From: Hyphomicrobiales bacterium
Lineage (GTDB): Bacteria; Pseudomonadota; Alphaproteobacteria; Rhizobiales; Rhizobiaceae
Length of the DNA stretch: 64,000 bases
NCBI GenBank assembly: GCA_900471925.1
Contig: UCGV01000010.1
Location: forward strand, 387,257 to 451,256
Direction of reading: 5' to 3'
Both the position numbers and the translations under genes were made by a program. This document shows positions 6,971 through 16,056 of the stretch, one piece after another (within the stretch, counting starts at the first letter, position 1; the number at the start of each line of letters is the position of its first letter). Under the pieces are notes generated by a model. That model ran no database searches, had not been told where the DNA came from, and worked only from the letters and a program-made list of their open reading frames with translations.

Positions 6971-8134
6971 ATGAGCACGCTTAGCGACAGGATCCCGGTC
7001 ACCATCCTGACCGGCTTTCTCGGCGCCGGTAAATCGACGCTTCTGAACCGCATCCTCAAAGATCCAGACATGAAGGATGCAGCCGTCATCATCAACGAGT
7101 TCGGCGATGTCGGCATCGATCATCTGCTGGTCGAAAGCTCCGGCGATTCCATCATTGAGCTCTCCGATGGCTGCCTCTGCTGTACGGTGCGCGGGGAGTT
7201 GGTCGATACGCTGGCAAACCTCATGGATGCGGTGCAGACGGGCCGTGTGAAGCCGGTCAAGCGCGTCGTCATCGAGACGACGGGCCTTGCAGATCCGGCG
7301 CCCGTCATGCAGGCGATCATGGGCAATCCGATCATCGCGCAGAATTTCGACCTCGACGGGGTCGTGACCGTCGTCGATGCCGTGAACGGTCTTCAGACGC
7401 TCGACAATCACGAAGAGGCGCGCAAGCAGGCGGCGGTTGCCGACCGGCTCGTCATCTCAAAAAAGAGCATAGCCGGCGATGCTGGTGCATTGATGGCGCG
7501 ACTATACGGCCTCAATCCTCGCGCGATAGTTATGGATGCCGATAGCGAAGAGGCCCGCTCGGCGCGCGTGCTCGTCAACGGGCTTTATGATCCCGCGACC
7601 AAGATCGCCGATGTCGGGCGCTGGCTGCATGATGAGGATGAGCATGACGCGCATCACCATCATCACGACCACGACCACGACCACGATCATGGGCATGGCC
7701 ACGACCATCACCACCATGGGCACGAGCATCAGGATCCCCACGACGTCAACCGTCACGATGCGTCGATCCGTTCATTCTCGATCATCGAGGAGAAGGCGAT
7801 TGATCCGATGGCGCTCGAAATGTTCATCGATCTCTTGCGCTCGGCGCATGGCGAAAAGCTCCTGCGCATGAAGGCGATCATCGCTACGTCGGATCGGCCC
7901 GAGCGGCCGCTGGTGCTGCATGGCGTCCAGAGCATTTTCCATCCGCCGGTGCGGCTAGCAGCCTGGCCGAACCCCGATGACCGACGCACCCGCATGGTGC
8001 TGATCACCAAGGATTTGTCTGAGGCTTTCGTGAAGAACCTCTTCGATGCCTTTCTCGGCAAACCGCGGATCGATACGCCGGATCGTGCCGCGCTCAGCGA
8101 CAATCCGCTCGCCATTCCTGGTATGCGAATCTGA
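6971..8134 (+). CDS. CobW/COG0523 family GTPase, His-rich metallochaperone
   Basis: A 387-residue G3E P-loop GTPase. The Walker A is GFLGAGKSTLLNR (about residue 15), the metal-binding CLCC motif signature is DGCLCCTVRGEL, and ETTGLADPAP is the switch region. A long His/Asp tract (about residues 219-263) precedes the C-terminal CobW domain. COG0523 proteins deliver metals, often zinc, to client enzymes. The His tract fits metal storage, but the metal and client are inferred. It is nine bases behind the D,D-carboxypeptidase gene, an operon that hints at envelope or metal stress. No Zur-like box was recognised. Confidence 0.9.
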   Translation: MSTLSDRIPVTILTGFLGAGKSTLLNRILKDPDMKDAAVIINEFGDVGIDHLLVESSGDSIIELSDGCLCCTVRGELVDTLANLMDAVQTGRVKPVKRVVIETTGLADPAPVMQAIMGNPIIAQNFDLDGVVTVVDAVNGLQTLDNHEEARKQAAVADRLVISKKSIAGDAGALMARLYGLNPRAIVMDADSEEARSARVLVNGLYDPATKIADVGRWLHDEDEHDAHHHHHDHDHDHDHGHGHDHHHHGHEHQDPHDVNRHDASIRSFSIIEEKAIDPMALEMFIDLLRSAHGEKLLRMKAIIATSDRPERPLVLHGVQSIFHPPVRLAAWPNPDDRRTRMVLITKDLSEAFVKNLFDAFLGKPRIDTPDRAALSDNPLAIPGMRI

Positions 8135-8531
8135 AAGATCACGACGCACTTTGGGATCATCAAGAACCCCGCGATTGGGTCTTGGAGATGCAGAGGTGGC
8201 GGCGGAAGTCTTTCCAAGACCCTCCGCCGGCATCGTGCATACTCCCCGTATTTATACCGGCATAAATGGCTTTCGGTAGGTTTGACCAATTTGCCCTTTC
8301 CGCTACCCTCTGTTTGTTTAAATACAGATATATCAATTATTTGAACCGGAGGGTGCCCGCGCCCTCCGCCACCCTCTATTGGCGGGTTCGTCGCCTCCAG
8401 CGAGAGTCCAGCGCGCCCGAGTGAATGCACAGGGGCGCGACCTCCTCTTAAATCTTTACATTTTATGGAGGGAGCTCTGCCGATGGGGGGCTCGCTACGA
8501 AGCAGCCACCCTCCGCGCCAAGGAGGCCGCC
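8135..8531. other. non-coding region with recurring ACCCTC(C/T)G motifs
   Basis: These 397 bases lie between convergent genes. I find no gene with a ribosome-binding site. The stretch holds a near-palindrome (8250-8267), a hairpin GGAGGG...CCCTCC (about 8348-8366), and at least four variants of ACCCTC(C/T)G at about 8219, 8305, 8371 and 8509. Composition differs from the neighbours. It may be a decayed intergenic repeat or an sRNA locus. Confidence 0.4.
8250..8267. repeat. near-perfect 18-bp palindrome
   Basis: ATTTAT-ACCGGC-ATAAAT has perfect 6-base arms and a CCGG core. It could be an operator or part of a decayed repeat; no gene start lies close by. Confidence 0.3.
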
Positions 8532-8777
8532 TTAGCCCTTACGGATCAGGAAACGGTGGCCGCGCTCGGTCTTTTCCGTGCTGACGAGTTCATGGCCGTC
8601 TTCATTGCAGAAATGCGGGATATCGATGACGGCGAGTGGATCGGTCGTATCGACGAGGATCAGCGCGCCGCTCGGCATGGCCGTCAGCTTCTTGCGCGTT
8701 CTGATAACGGGAAGCGGGCATTTCAGCCCGCGCAGATCGTAGAGAACGGCGTCCAAGCCGGTCAGTTCCTGGCCCAA
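8532..8777 (-). CDS. tusA: TusA/SirA-family sulfurtransferase
   Basis: An 81-residue two-layer sandwich protein with the family signature DLRGLKCPLPVIRTRKKL. The Cys carries a persulfide passed to tRNA thiolation or other sulfur pathways. The rest (ILVDTTDPLAVIDIPHFC, then a G-H-x-F end) fits TusA/YeeD-like proteins. The start overlaps the last 16 bases of the L,D-transpeptidase gene on the same strand, so the two are translationally linked. Which sulfur pathway it serves is not visible here. Confidence 0.88.
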   Translation of the reverse strand: MGQELTGLDAVLYDLRGLKCPLPVIRTRKKLTAMPSGALILVDTTDPLAVIDIPHFCNEDGHELVSTEKTERGHRFLIRKG

Positions 8778-9991
8778 AACTTCCAGAAAGGCTTCTTGGT
8801 GGCGTCCGCGGTTTCCTGCGGCGCGGGTTCTTCCGGGGCGGCATAGGCCAGCGGGTTCTGCATCGGCACCGGAATATTGGCCGGCAGCGCTGCGGCAACG
8901 GTCGTGGCCTGAGCCTGCGTCGTCGGCGTAGCAGTCGCCGCAGTCTTTGCGGCAACGCTCTTTGCGACCTGATTGGCCATCATGTCTTCGAGTTCGGCAA
9001 CCTTGACCATGCGGCCGGCTTCGAGCGACGTGCCGGTCGGCGCATAGGCGAGTTCGCGGCCCTTGCGCTGCTTGGCGACGACGGCTTTGCGTTCGGCTTC
9101 CGTCGGGTCGTACCAGGCAAGGCCATCATATTTCTTCAGCGCCGTCTGGTAGTCGGCATCGTAGGTCTTGCCATAGGAGGCCAGCGCTGCCGTCAGTGCC
9201 GGCGGCGTCGACATGGCCGGGCAGGCGCCGGCCGGATTGAAGCTGCCGCCGTTGGTGGCCTGCTGGTTGAAGACATATTTCTTCTCGCAGACATTGACCT
9301 CGGGCGGGCGCTTGGTGACTTCGAAATTGTCGTAGCCGACCTTCAGCATTTTCCAGAAATCGTAGTTCGAATCCAGGCGATGCTTGACCATGTTCTCGGC
9401 GGTCATGCGGAAAGGAAATGCCTGTAGCTGCACGCTGTCCTGGCCGCCCTTGAAGGCGTCGCGGGCGAAAGCGTAGATTTCCAGAACCTGCTGATCCGTC
9501 ATCGAATAGCAGCCTGACGACGAGCAGGCGCCGTGGATCATCAGATCGCTGCCGGTGCGGCCGTTGACGGCATCGTAGCGGTTTGGAAAACCGGTATTGA
9601 TGGCGAGGTAATATTTCGAATTCGGGTTCAGGTTGGCGCGGCTGAGATTGTAGAAACCTTCGGGCGCCTGGCGGTCGCCGGTCTTCACCTTCGGGCCGAG
9701 CTTGCCGGACCAGGCGCAGATCTTGTAATCGGCGATTTTGTCGAAACGGTTGTCAGTCTTCGCCTTCCAGATCTCCAGCGTACCTTCTTCCTTGAAGATG
9801 CGGATCATGATCGGCGAATTGCGGTCCATGTTCTTGGCCGACATATCGGCCAGGATATGGGCGGGGAGCGGCTGCTCCACCTTGTTCTTGACGGTCGAAA
9901 GGTCGATGCCCTGGGCGGATTCCAATGCGTCATTGCAGCCGGTCAGTGCCAGCGCCATGAGCGAAACATAGGCAAAATGACGTATGCGCAT
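8762..9991 (-). CDS. YafK-like L,D-transpeptidase family lipoprotein
   Basis: A 409-residue protein with a lipoprotein signal (LMALALTGC, Cys about 19). A YkuD/YafK domain (about residues 60-190) has the active-site pattern IHGACSSSGCYSM. Proteins of this family form or cut peptidoglycan cross-links or lipoprotein-peptidoglycan links (DpaA/YafK type). The C-terminal 120 residues are Ala/Thr/Pro-rich and probably a disordered wall-spanning tail. It should sit in the periplasm, tethered to a membrane. It overlaps tusA downstream by 16 bases. Confidence 0.88.
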   Translation of the reverse strand: MRIRHFAYVSLMALALTGCNDALESAQGIDLSTVKNKVEQPLPAHILADMSAKNMDRNSPIMIRIFKEEGTLEIWKAKTDNRFDKIADYKICAWSGKLGPKVKTGDRQAPEGFYNLSRANLNPNSKYYLAINTGFPNRYDAVNGRTGSDLMIHGACSSSGCYSMTDQQVLEIYAFARDAFKGGQDSVQLQAFPFRMTAENMVKHRLDSNYDFWKMLKVGYDNFEVTKRPPEVNVCEKKYVFNQQATNGGSFNPAGACPAMSTPPALTAALASYGKTYDADYQTALKKYDGLAWYDPTEAERKAVVAKQRKGRELAYAPTGTSLEAGRMVKVAELEDMMANQVAKSVAAKTAATATPTTQAQATTVAAALPANIPVPMQNPLAYAAPEEPAPQETADATKKPFWKFWARN

Positions 9992-10185
9992 TCAATCAGC
10001 CCATCAATAATGCGACCCAACCCGCTCACGGAAACCGGTCATAGCGCGGAATCATAGGCGGCTTATAATTGATAAATCCTTACCAGCCTATGACTTGTCC
10101 GGAGATGTCCTGCAAGCGTTGATGCTACAGATAACATTATTGTGGCCAAGATTTGGCCCCAATCGGACGCCCGGACCTGTGGATT

Positions 10186-11139
10186 TTACAGGTTGCGGCC
10201 CATGGCGAGGAACTTCTGGCGGCGATCGTTGCGCAGCTGTTCGCCGGAACGGGAGCCCATTTCAGCAAGCGCGTTGGCGATTACGTCACCGGTCGCGGCG
10301 ATGACGCTATCGGGATCGCGGTGGGCGCCGCCGAGCGGCTCGGGGATGATGCCGTCGATGACGCCGAGGCCTTTGAGGTCTTCGGCCGTGATCTTCATGT
10401 TGGTCGCTGCTTCCTTGGCGCGGGTGGAATCGCGCCAGAGGATCGATGCGGCACCTTCCGGCGAGATGACGCTGTAGATCGAATGTTCGAGCATGTAGAC
10501 GCGGTTGCCGGTGGCGATCGCAATCGCGCCGCCAGAGCCGCCTTCGCCGATCACGATCGAAATCAACGGCACTTTCACGCCAAGGCACATTTCCGTCGAG
10601 CGGGCGATGGCTTCGGCCTGGCCGCGTTCTTCTGCGCCAACGCCCGGATAGGCGCCTGCCGTATCGACGAGCGTGATGACCGGTAGCTGGAAACGATCTG
10701 CCATTTCCAGGATGCGGATCGCCTTGCGGTAGCCTTCCGGACGAGCGCTGCCAAAATTGTGCTTCAGGCGGCTCTTGGTGTCATTGCCCTTTTCCTGGCC
10801 AATGACGGCGACCGGCTGGCCGCGAAAACGGGCGAGGCCGGCCTGGATGGCGGCGTCCTCGGAAAACTTGCGGTCGCCGGCGAGCGGCGTGAATTCTTGG
10901 AAGAGCGTCTTGGCGTAATCGACGAAATGCGGGCGCTGCGGATGGCGCGCGACCTGCGTCTTCTGCCAGGCGTTGAGTTTCGAATAGATCTCGACGATCG
11001 CCTCGCGCACGCGGACTTCGAGCCTGCCGATTTCGTCGGAGGTGTCGATGCTTTCGTCTTCCGTCGCCAGCTTCTTAAGCTCGATGATCTTGCCTTCGAG
11101 GTCGGAGATCGGCTTTTCGAAGTCGAGATAGTTGTGCAT
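10186..11139 (-). CDS. accA: acetyl-CoA carboxylase carboxyltransferase subunit alpha
   Basis: A 317-residue cytosolic subunit that, with AccD, moves the carboxyl group from biotin to acetyl-CoA to make malonyl-CoA. It begins [18 protein letters not shown] and contains the oxyanion/crotonase-like stretch [20 protein letters not shown] followed by [13 protein letters not shown], typical of AccA. Length equals the family. It lies 62 bases after xerD on the same strand. The two often neighbour each other in Rhizobiales, possibly as one unit with the 58-residue protein gene. Confidence 0.97.
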   Translation of the reverse strand: MHNYLDFEKPISDLEGKIIELKKLATEDESIDTSDEIGRLEVRVREAIVEIYSKLNAWQKTQVARHPQRPHFVDYAKTLFQEFTPLAGDRKFSEDAAIQAGLARFRGQPVAVIGQEKGNDTKSRLKHNFGSARPEGYRKAIRILEMADRFQLPVITLVDTAGAYPGVGAEERGQAEAIARSTEMCLGVKVPLISIVIGEGGSGGAIAIATGNRVYMLEHSIYSVISPEGAASILWRDSTRAKEAATNMKITAEDLKGLGVIDGIIPEPLGGAHRDPDSVIAATGDVIANALAEMGSRSGEQLRNDRRQKFLAMGRNL

Positions 11140-11201
11140 GAGGTGCGTTTCCGTTCCTTGTGCGCGGGGCCGTTTCCTGGTTCCGCCCCTTGTCGCCGGT
11201 C

Positions 11202-12155
11202 CTATTCGTGCTTTTTCGCCTGTTTTGCAAGGGGGTGGTGCGTATGGACGAGCTGCTGGAGGCGTTCTTCCAGAACATGCGTGTAGATTTGTGTCGTTGA
11301 AATGTCCGAATGGCCGAGGAGTTCCTGCACCACGCGCAGGTCTGCGCCATTGGCGAGAAGATGGCTCGCGAAGGCGTGCCGCATGACGTGCGGCGAAATC
11401 ATCGATGGTGTGAGCCCGGCGCGGATCGCCAGATTTTTCAGGTCGCGGGCAAAGACCTGGCGTGGCAGGTAGCCTTCCTTCGAGGCGGCGGGGAAGAGCC
11501 AGGGGCTGTCCTGCGGCTCCTTCGACGCGGTATTCTCCACCGCCAGCATGCGGCCATAGGATTTCAGTGCAGCAACGGAGGATTGCGAGAGCGGCACCAA
11601 TCGCTCCTTGTTGCCCTTACCACGGATCATGAGGAAGCGGCCCTCCTGACCCAGGACGCGGGCGGGAAGCGACACGAGTTCGCTCACACGCATGCCGGTG
11701 GCATAAAGCAGTTCCAGCAGGGCCAGCATGCGCAGACGGTGAAGTTGGCCGGGGGCAGGGTCGGCGGCTTCGGTTTCCGCCTGGGTGAGAAGCTTGGTCA
11801 CCTCATCGACGCCCATGGTCTTCGGCAGCGCCCGGCCCTTTTTCGGCGCGTCGAGGATGCCGGTCGGGTCGTCGGTGCGCAGGCCCTCGGCATAGAGAAA
11901 CTTGTAGAACTGGCGCATGGAGGCCAGCCGGCGAGCCTGCGAAGAGGGCTTGAAGCCTTGATCGGAGAGCGATGCGAGATAAGCGCCGAGATCGGTGGAG
12001 GCCGCCTCCGTCAGGCGAATGCTGCGGCCGTGCAGAAAGGAGCGGAGGTCATCCAGGTCGCGTTCGTAGGATTGCAGCGTATTGACCGCGGCACCGCGCT
12101 CGGCGCTCATCATTTCAAGAAATGATTCCACATGGACGCGGCCGAGATCCTTCAT
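11202..12155 (-). CDS. xerD: site-specific tyrosine recombinase XerD
   Basis: A 317-residue recombinase that resolves chromosome dimers at dif together with XerC and FtsK. The N-terminal SAM-like core-binding domain occupies about residues 1-95. The catalytic residues are visible in order: Arg in ATGMRVSEL, Lys in [12 protein letters not shown], HxxR in [12 protein letters not shown], His in [10 protein letters not shown], and the nucleophile in QIYTHV. It is housekeeping rather than a mobile-element integrase: no att duplication or cargo is nearby. The ATG at 12155 is four bases past the stop of a 58-residue membrane protein gene. Confidence 0.96.
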   Translation of the reverse strand: MKDLGRVHVESFLEMMSAERGAAVNTLQSYERDLDDLRSFLHGRSIRLTEAASTDLGAYLASLSDQGFKPSSQARRLASMRQFYKFLYAEGLRTDDPTGILDAPKKGRALPKTMGVDEVTKLLTQAETEAADPAPGQLHRLRMLALLELLYATGMRVSELVSLPARVLGQEGRFLMIRGKGNKERLVPLSQSSVAALKSYGRMLAVENTASKEPQDSPWLFPAASKEGYLPRQVFARDLKNLAIRAGLTPSMISPHVMRHAFASHLLANGADLRVVQELLGHSDISTTQIYTHVLEERLQQLVHTHHPLAKQAKKHE

Positions 12156-12159
12156 CGCG

Positions 12160-12336
12160 TCACTTCTTCGTGGTGTTGATCGTGCCTGTGGAAGGCGGGT
12201 TCAGCCGTTCGGAGGGGATGCGGATCGTGACATCCCGTTCCTGCGGCTCGACGAAGGTGGCGAGCGCCCACATCGCTCCATAGATCAGTCCGGCGATGAC
12301 CGCCAGGACGGACAGGAAACGGATCAGGGTCGGCAT
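12160..12336 (-). CDS. small single-pass membrane protein upstream of xerD (58 aa)
   Basis: A short gene with a GGGAGTAG ribosome-binding site before its ATG. The product starts [20 protein letters not shown], one membrane helix, then [13 protein letters not shown] charged tail containing [12 protein letters not shown] follows. The tail probably faces the periplasm or cytosol; the topology is undecided. It ends four bases before xerD, so the two are co-translated. I recognise no named family. Confidence 0.75.
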   Translation of the reverse strand: MPTLIRFLSVLAVIAGLIYGAMWALATFVEPQERDVTIRIPSERLNPPSTGTINTTKK

Positions 12337-12428
12337 CCGGCTACTCCCTAGGACTCTGCTTCAGTTATAAGAAGCGTGTTTGCAAGTGCAAGAAGCGGCA
12401 TTGGTGCCATGATTCCCTTGCCCGCGAC

Positions 12429-12457
12429 TTGACGCTACACCCGCATTTGTCGATACC
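12429..12457 (+). promoter_or_regulatory. probable sigma-70 promoter of aroK-aroB
   Basis: TTGACG (12429-12434), 17 bases, then GATACC (12452-12457), ending 15 bases before the aroK ATG. The -35 is close to consensus and the -10 is weak, as is common in alphaproteobacteria. Confidence 0.4.
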
Positions 12458-12472
12458 GTTTGCAAACAAAGT

Positions 12473-13075
12473 GTGAATGGACCGATGAGTGAGCCCCCAG
12501 TTTCCGTAGCAGACAGCTTGAAAGACAGAGCTCGCGCCGCGCTCGGTTCACGCAATCTTATCCTTGTCGGCCTCATGGGAGCCGGAAAATCCTCGGTTGG
12601 TCGGCTCGTCGCACAGCAGCTGGGGATTCCCTTCGTCGATAGCGACATTGAGATCGAGCGCGTATCGCGCATGACGATTACGGAACTTTTCGCCGCCTAC
12701 GGAGAAGACGAGTTCCGGGCGCTCGAATCCCGAGTGATGAAGCGGCTGCTGAAGGGCGGCCCGCGTGTCGTCTCGACGGGCGGCGGCGCCTTCATCAATG
12801 ATCGCACCCGCAGGCATATCAAGAAGGGCGGCCTCTCTGTCTGGCTGAAAGCCGATCTCGATGTGCTCTGGGATCGGGTCAACAAGCGGGATACGCGCCC
12901 GCTGCTGAAGACTGAAAACCCGAAGCAGACGCTCGAAAGTCTGATGAACGCCCGCTACCCCATTTATGCAGAGGCCGATCTCACGGTGCTTTCGCGCGAT
13001 GTGCGCAAGGAAGTCATGGCCGACGAAGTGCTGAAAGCCGTGGTCGAGACCCAGAAGGAAAGTGTAGTCATATGA
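12473..13075 (+). CDS. aroK: shikimate kinase
   Basis: A 200-residue P-loop kinase that phosphorylates shikimate at O3 in the chorismate pathway. It shows Walker A GLMGAGKSSVGR (about residue 33), the Asp-rich DSDIEIE shikimate-binding site, the STGGGAF glycine motif, and the lid RDTRPLL. The N-terminus is about 20 residues longer than the E. coli enzyme. An alternative ATG at 12485 would give MSEPPV. Its last four bases overlap the aroB start (ATGA), so the two are coupled. Confidence 0.95.
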   Translation: MNGPMSEPPVSVADSLKDRARAALGSRNLILVGLMGAGKSSVGRLVAQQLGIPFVDSDIEIERVSRMTITELFAAYGEDEFRALESRVMKRLLKGGPRVVSTGGGAFINDRTRRHIKKGGLSVWLKADLDVLWDRVNKRDTRPLLKTENPKQTLESLMNARYPIYAEADLTVLSRDVRKEVMADEVLKAVVETQKESVVI

Positions 13076-14202
13076 ATGCCGTCACCCCCGCTTCCTCCGT
13101 CCGCAAGGTGCATGTGCCGCTGGGCGAGCGGGCCTATGACATCCTGATCGGGCCGGGGCTGATCGCCAGCGCGGGTTCCGAGATCGCCTCGCGGATCAAG
13201 GGTCGCAAGGCGGCCATCATCACCGACGAGCACGTGGCGCCGCTTTATCTCGATGCGCTGAAGGCAAGCCTCGATGCCGCCGGCATCGTCTCGGCCGCGG
13301 TCGTGCTGCCGGCCGGCGAGAAGACCAAGAGCTTCGAGCATCTTGTCAACGTCTGCGACAAGGTTCTGGAAGCCCGCGTCGAGCGCAACGATTATGTGAT
13401 CGCGCTCGGCGGCGGGGTCATCGGTGACCTCTCGGGTTTTGCGGCCGGCATCGTCAGGCGCGGCGTGCGCTTCGTGCAGTTGCCGACCTCGCTTCTTGCC
13501 CAGGTCGATTCTTCCGTCGGCGGCAAGACCGGCATCAACAGCCGTCACGGCAAGAACCTCATCGGCGTCTTCCATCAGCCGGATCTGGTGCTTGCCGATA
13601 CGGATGTGCTGAATACGCTGAGCGAGCGCGAATTCCGCGCCGGTTATGCCGAGGTTGCCAAATATGGACTGATCGACAAGCCGGATTTCTTCTCCTGGCT
13701 GGAGAAGAACTGGCAGGCAGTCTTTGCCGGCGGCTCGGCCCGCAGCGAGGCAATTGCCGTCAGTTGCCAGGCAAAGGCGGATGTCGTGGTTGCCGACGAG
13801 CGCGAGAACGGTCAGCGGGCGCTGCTCAATCTCGGCCATACGTTCGGCCATGCGCTGGAAGCGGCAACCGCCTATGACAGCAGGCGGCTCGTGCACGGCG
13901 AAGGTGTCTCGATAGGCATGGTGCTGGCGCATGAGTTTTCGGCGCGCATGAACCTTGCCAGCCCCGACGATGCGCGCCGCGTGGAGGCGCATCTGAAAAC
14001 GGTCGGACTGCCGACGCGCATGGCGGAAATTCCCGGCACGCTGCCGCCGGCCGAAGTGCTGATGGATGCGATCGCGCAGGACAAGAAGGTCAAGGGCGGC
14101 AAGCTCACCTTCATTCTGACGCGCGGCATCGGCCAGTCCTTCGTCGCCGATGACGTGCCGGCTTCCGAAGTGATCAGCTTCCTCAAGGAAAAGCATCCCT
14201 GA
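13072..14202 (+). CDS. aroB: 3-dehydroquinate synthase
   Basis: A 376-residue NAD- and metal-dependent enzyme converting DAHP to 3-dehydroquinate. The NAD-binding segment GGGVIGDLSGFAAGIVRRG is followed by QLPTSLLAQVDSSVGGKTGI. The metal-ligand region NLGHTFGHALE and a later HGEGVSIGM complete the fold. It overlaps aroK by four bases and its TGA shares a base with the next ATG. The aroK-aroB-transporter cluster therefore looks like one transcript. Confidence 0.97.
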   Translation: MNAVTPASSVRKVHVPLGERAYDILIGPGLIASAGSEIASRIKGRKAAIITDEHVAPLYLDALKASLDAAGIVSAAVVLPAGEKTKSFEHLVNVCDKVLEARVERNDYVIALGGGVIGDLSGFAAGIVRRGVRFVQLPTSLLAQVDSSVGGKTGINSRHGKNLIGVFHQPDLVLADTDVLNTLSEREFRAGYAEVAKYGLIDKPDFFSWLEKNWQAVFAGGSARSEAIAVSCQAKADVVVADERENGQRALLNLGHTFGHALEAATAYDSRRLVHGEGVSIGMVLAHEFSARMNLASPDDARRVEAHLKTVGLPTRMAEIPGTLPPAEVLMDAIAQDKKVKGGKLTFILTRGIGQSFVADDVPASEVISFLKEKHP

Positions 14203-15512
14203 TGACAGTCGAAGGCACCCTGGCATTTTTATCGGTCTATTGGCCGGAGATCGTTTCGATCGTGGCCCTGGTGTTGATGTCTGCCTTCTTTTCGGGGTCG
14301 GAAACCGCGCTGACTGCGGTTTCAAGAAGCCGGATTCATACGCTCGAAGCCAATGGCGACGAGCGCGCCGGTCTTGTGCGTATTCTCATCGAGCGCCGCG
14401 ACCGGCTGATCGGCGCCCTGCTGATCGGCAACAATCTCGCCAATATTCTCTCCTCGTCGCTGGCGACCAGCGTATTCCTGGGGATCTTCGGCAGTTCGGG
14501 CGTGGCGCTGGCAACGCTTGCGATGACCATCATCCTCGTCATCTTTGCCGAAGTCCTGCCGAAGAGCTGGGCGATCTCGACGCCAGAGCGTTTTGCGCTC
14601 ACTGTTGCGATACCGACACGGCTTTTCGTCGCCGTCGTTGGTCCGCTCTCTTCTTTCGTCAATGCGATCGTGCGCCGGATCCTCGGGCTTTTCGGCATCA
14701 ACTTGTCGCGCGAAGTCTCGATGCTGTCAGCCCATGAGGAGTTGCGCGGCGCCGTCGATCTGCTGCATCGCGAGGGTTCGGTCGTCAAGGCCGATCGCGA
14801 CCGGCTCGGCGGCGTGCTCGATCTCGGCGAGCTCGAGCTTTCCGACATCATGGTCCACCGCATGGCGATGCGGGCGATCAATGCCGACGATCCGCCGGAA
14901 GCGGTGGTGCGGACGATCCTTGAAAGCCCCTATACGCGCATGCCGCTCTGGCGCGGCACGATCGACAATATCATCGGCGTCGTCCACGCCAAGGATCTGC
15001 TCAGGGCGCTCGCGGAGCCGAATATGGAGCCGCAGCAGCTCGATATCGTGAAGATCGCCCAGAAGCCTTGGTTCGTGCCTGACAGCACCAATCTCGAAGA
15101 CCAGCTCAATGCTTTCCTGCGCCGCAAGCAGCATTTCGCTGTCGTCGTCGACGAGTATGGCGAGGTGCAGGGCATCGTCACGCTCGAGGATATTCTCGAA
15201 GAGATCGTCGGCGATATTTCCGACGAGCACGACATCGACATGCAGGGCGTGCGCCAGGAAGCCGATGGCTCCATCGTTGTCGACGGCGGCGTGTCGATCC
15301 GTGACCTCAATCGTGCGCTCGACTGGAGCCTGCCGGACGAGGAGGCGACGACGATAGCCGGTCTCGTCATCCATGAATCGATGACCATTCCCGAAGAGCG
15401 GCAGGCCTTCACCTTCCACGGCAAGCGCTTCGTCGTCATGAAGCGGGAGAAGAACCGCATTACCAAGCTGCGCATCCGTCCAGCCGAGGAAGACGAAACG
15501 AAACCCGCCTGA
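14202..15512 (+). CDS. CNNM/CorC-like membrane protein (DUF21, CBS pair, CorC_HlyC)
   Basis: A 436-residue protein with three parts. A DUF21 transmembrane domain (about residues 10-190) contains SAFFSGSETALTAVS. A paired CBS domain (about 210-335) contains MVHRMAM and ILEEIVGDI. A C-terminal CorC_HlyC domain (about 350-430) completes it. Such proteins (YtfL, PaeA, CNNM) are linked to Mg or other cation and polyamine efflux; the HlyC name is historical. It overlaps aroB by one base. It follows aroKB in many rhizobia, but no metabolic link is evident. Confidence 0.9.
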   Translation: MTVEGTLAFLSVYWPEIVSIVALVLMSAFFSGSETALTAVSRSRIHTLEANGDERAGLVRILIERRDRLIGALLIGNNLANILSSSLATSVFLGIFGSSGVALATLAMTIILVIFAEVLPKSWAISTPERFALTVAIPTRLFVAVVGPLSSFVNAIVRRILGLFGINLSREVSMLSAHEELRGAVDLLHREGSVVKADRDRLGGVLDLGELELSDIMVHRMAMRAINADDPPEAVVRTILESPYTRMPLWRGTIDNIIGVVHAKDLLRALAEPNMEPQQLDIVKIAQKPWFVPDSTNLEDQLNAFLRRKQHFAVVVDEYGEVQGIVTLEDILEEIVGDISDEHDIDMQGVRQEADGSIVVDGGVSIRDLNRALDWSLPDEEATTIAGLVIHESMTIPEERQAFTFHGKRFVVMKREKNRITKLRIRPAEEDETKPA

Positions 15513-15573
15513 GCCCCACGATTTCCACTGCCGACGGCATTTCCGCGCGCCGGCTCATCCTACAGGATCTGAC

Positions 15574-16053
15574 ATGTTCGACATCATCTGGCGATCCGTC
15601 GTCATCGGCATCGGGGCAACCATCCTCATGGATATCTGGGCGATCCTGCTCGCAAAGCTCGGCGTCACATCATCGCCGAACTGGGCGCCGGCCGGCCGCT
15701 GGTTCTGGCATCTGGGCAGGGGGAAGGTGTTCCACGAGGCTATCGGCGATGCCGAGCCCTATTCCGGCGAACTCGCACTCGGCTGGATCGGCCATTACGC
15801 TGTCGGCATCCTCTATGGCATCCTGCTCGCAGTTTTCGTCGGCCCGGCCTGGTTTGCAGCTCCCACCTTCCTGCCGGCCTGGATACTCGGCATCGTCACC
15901 GTCGGTGCGGGCTGGTTCCTGATGCAGCCGGGAATGGGTGCTGGCTGGGCGGCCTCGAAGACGCTCAATCCAACGAAGGCCCGTGTCTTGGGCCTGCTCG
16001 CCCATACCGTCTTCGGCTTCGGGCTTTACGCCACGGCGTTGATCATCCGCTAA
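15574..16053 (+). CDS. DUF2938 family membrane protein
   Basis: A 159-residue protein with four predicted membrane helices. The first begins IWRSVVIGIGATILMDIWAI and the last lies in GLLAHTVFGFGLYATAL. Conserved-looking polar spots include GRWFWHLGRGKVFHE and QPGMGAGWAASKTLNP, typical of DUF2938. Function is unknown. It lies 61 bases after the CorC-like gene on the same strand and may share its transcript. It converges on bolA, whose stop is four bases away. Confidence 0.85.
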   Translation: MFDIIWRSVVIGIGATILMDIWAILLAKLGVTSSPNWAPAGRWFWHLGRGKVFHEAIGDAEPYSGELALGWIGHYAVGILYGILLAVFVGPAWFAAPTFLPAWILGIVTVGAGWFLMQPGMGAGWAASKTLNPTKARVLGLLAHTVFGFGLYATALIIR

Positions 16054-16056
16054 ACT

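Noticed and set aside
5759..7411. A 550-codon reverse open frame opposite the D,D-carboxypeptidase and the GTPase genes
   Set aside because: Antisense shadow of two strongly supported genes; no domain or ribosome-binding site.
7621..7760. Short tandem CATGAC/CACCAC-like repeats that could suggest a microsatellite or CRISPR-like array
   Set aside because: They encode the His/Asp tract of the COG0523 GTPase in frame; no spacer-repeat pattern.
11202..12155. Tyrosine recombinase as sign of an integrated element
   Set aside because: Its motifs and neighbours (accA, aroK) fit chromosomal XerD; no tRNA-end duplication, phage or cargo genes nearby.
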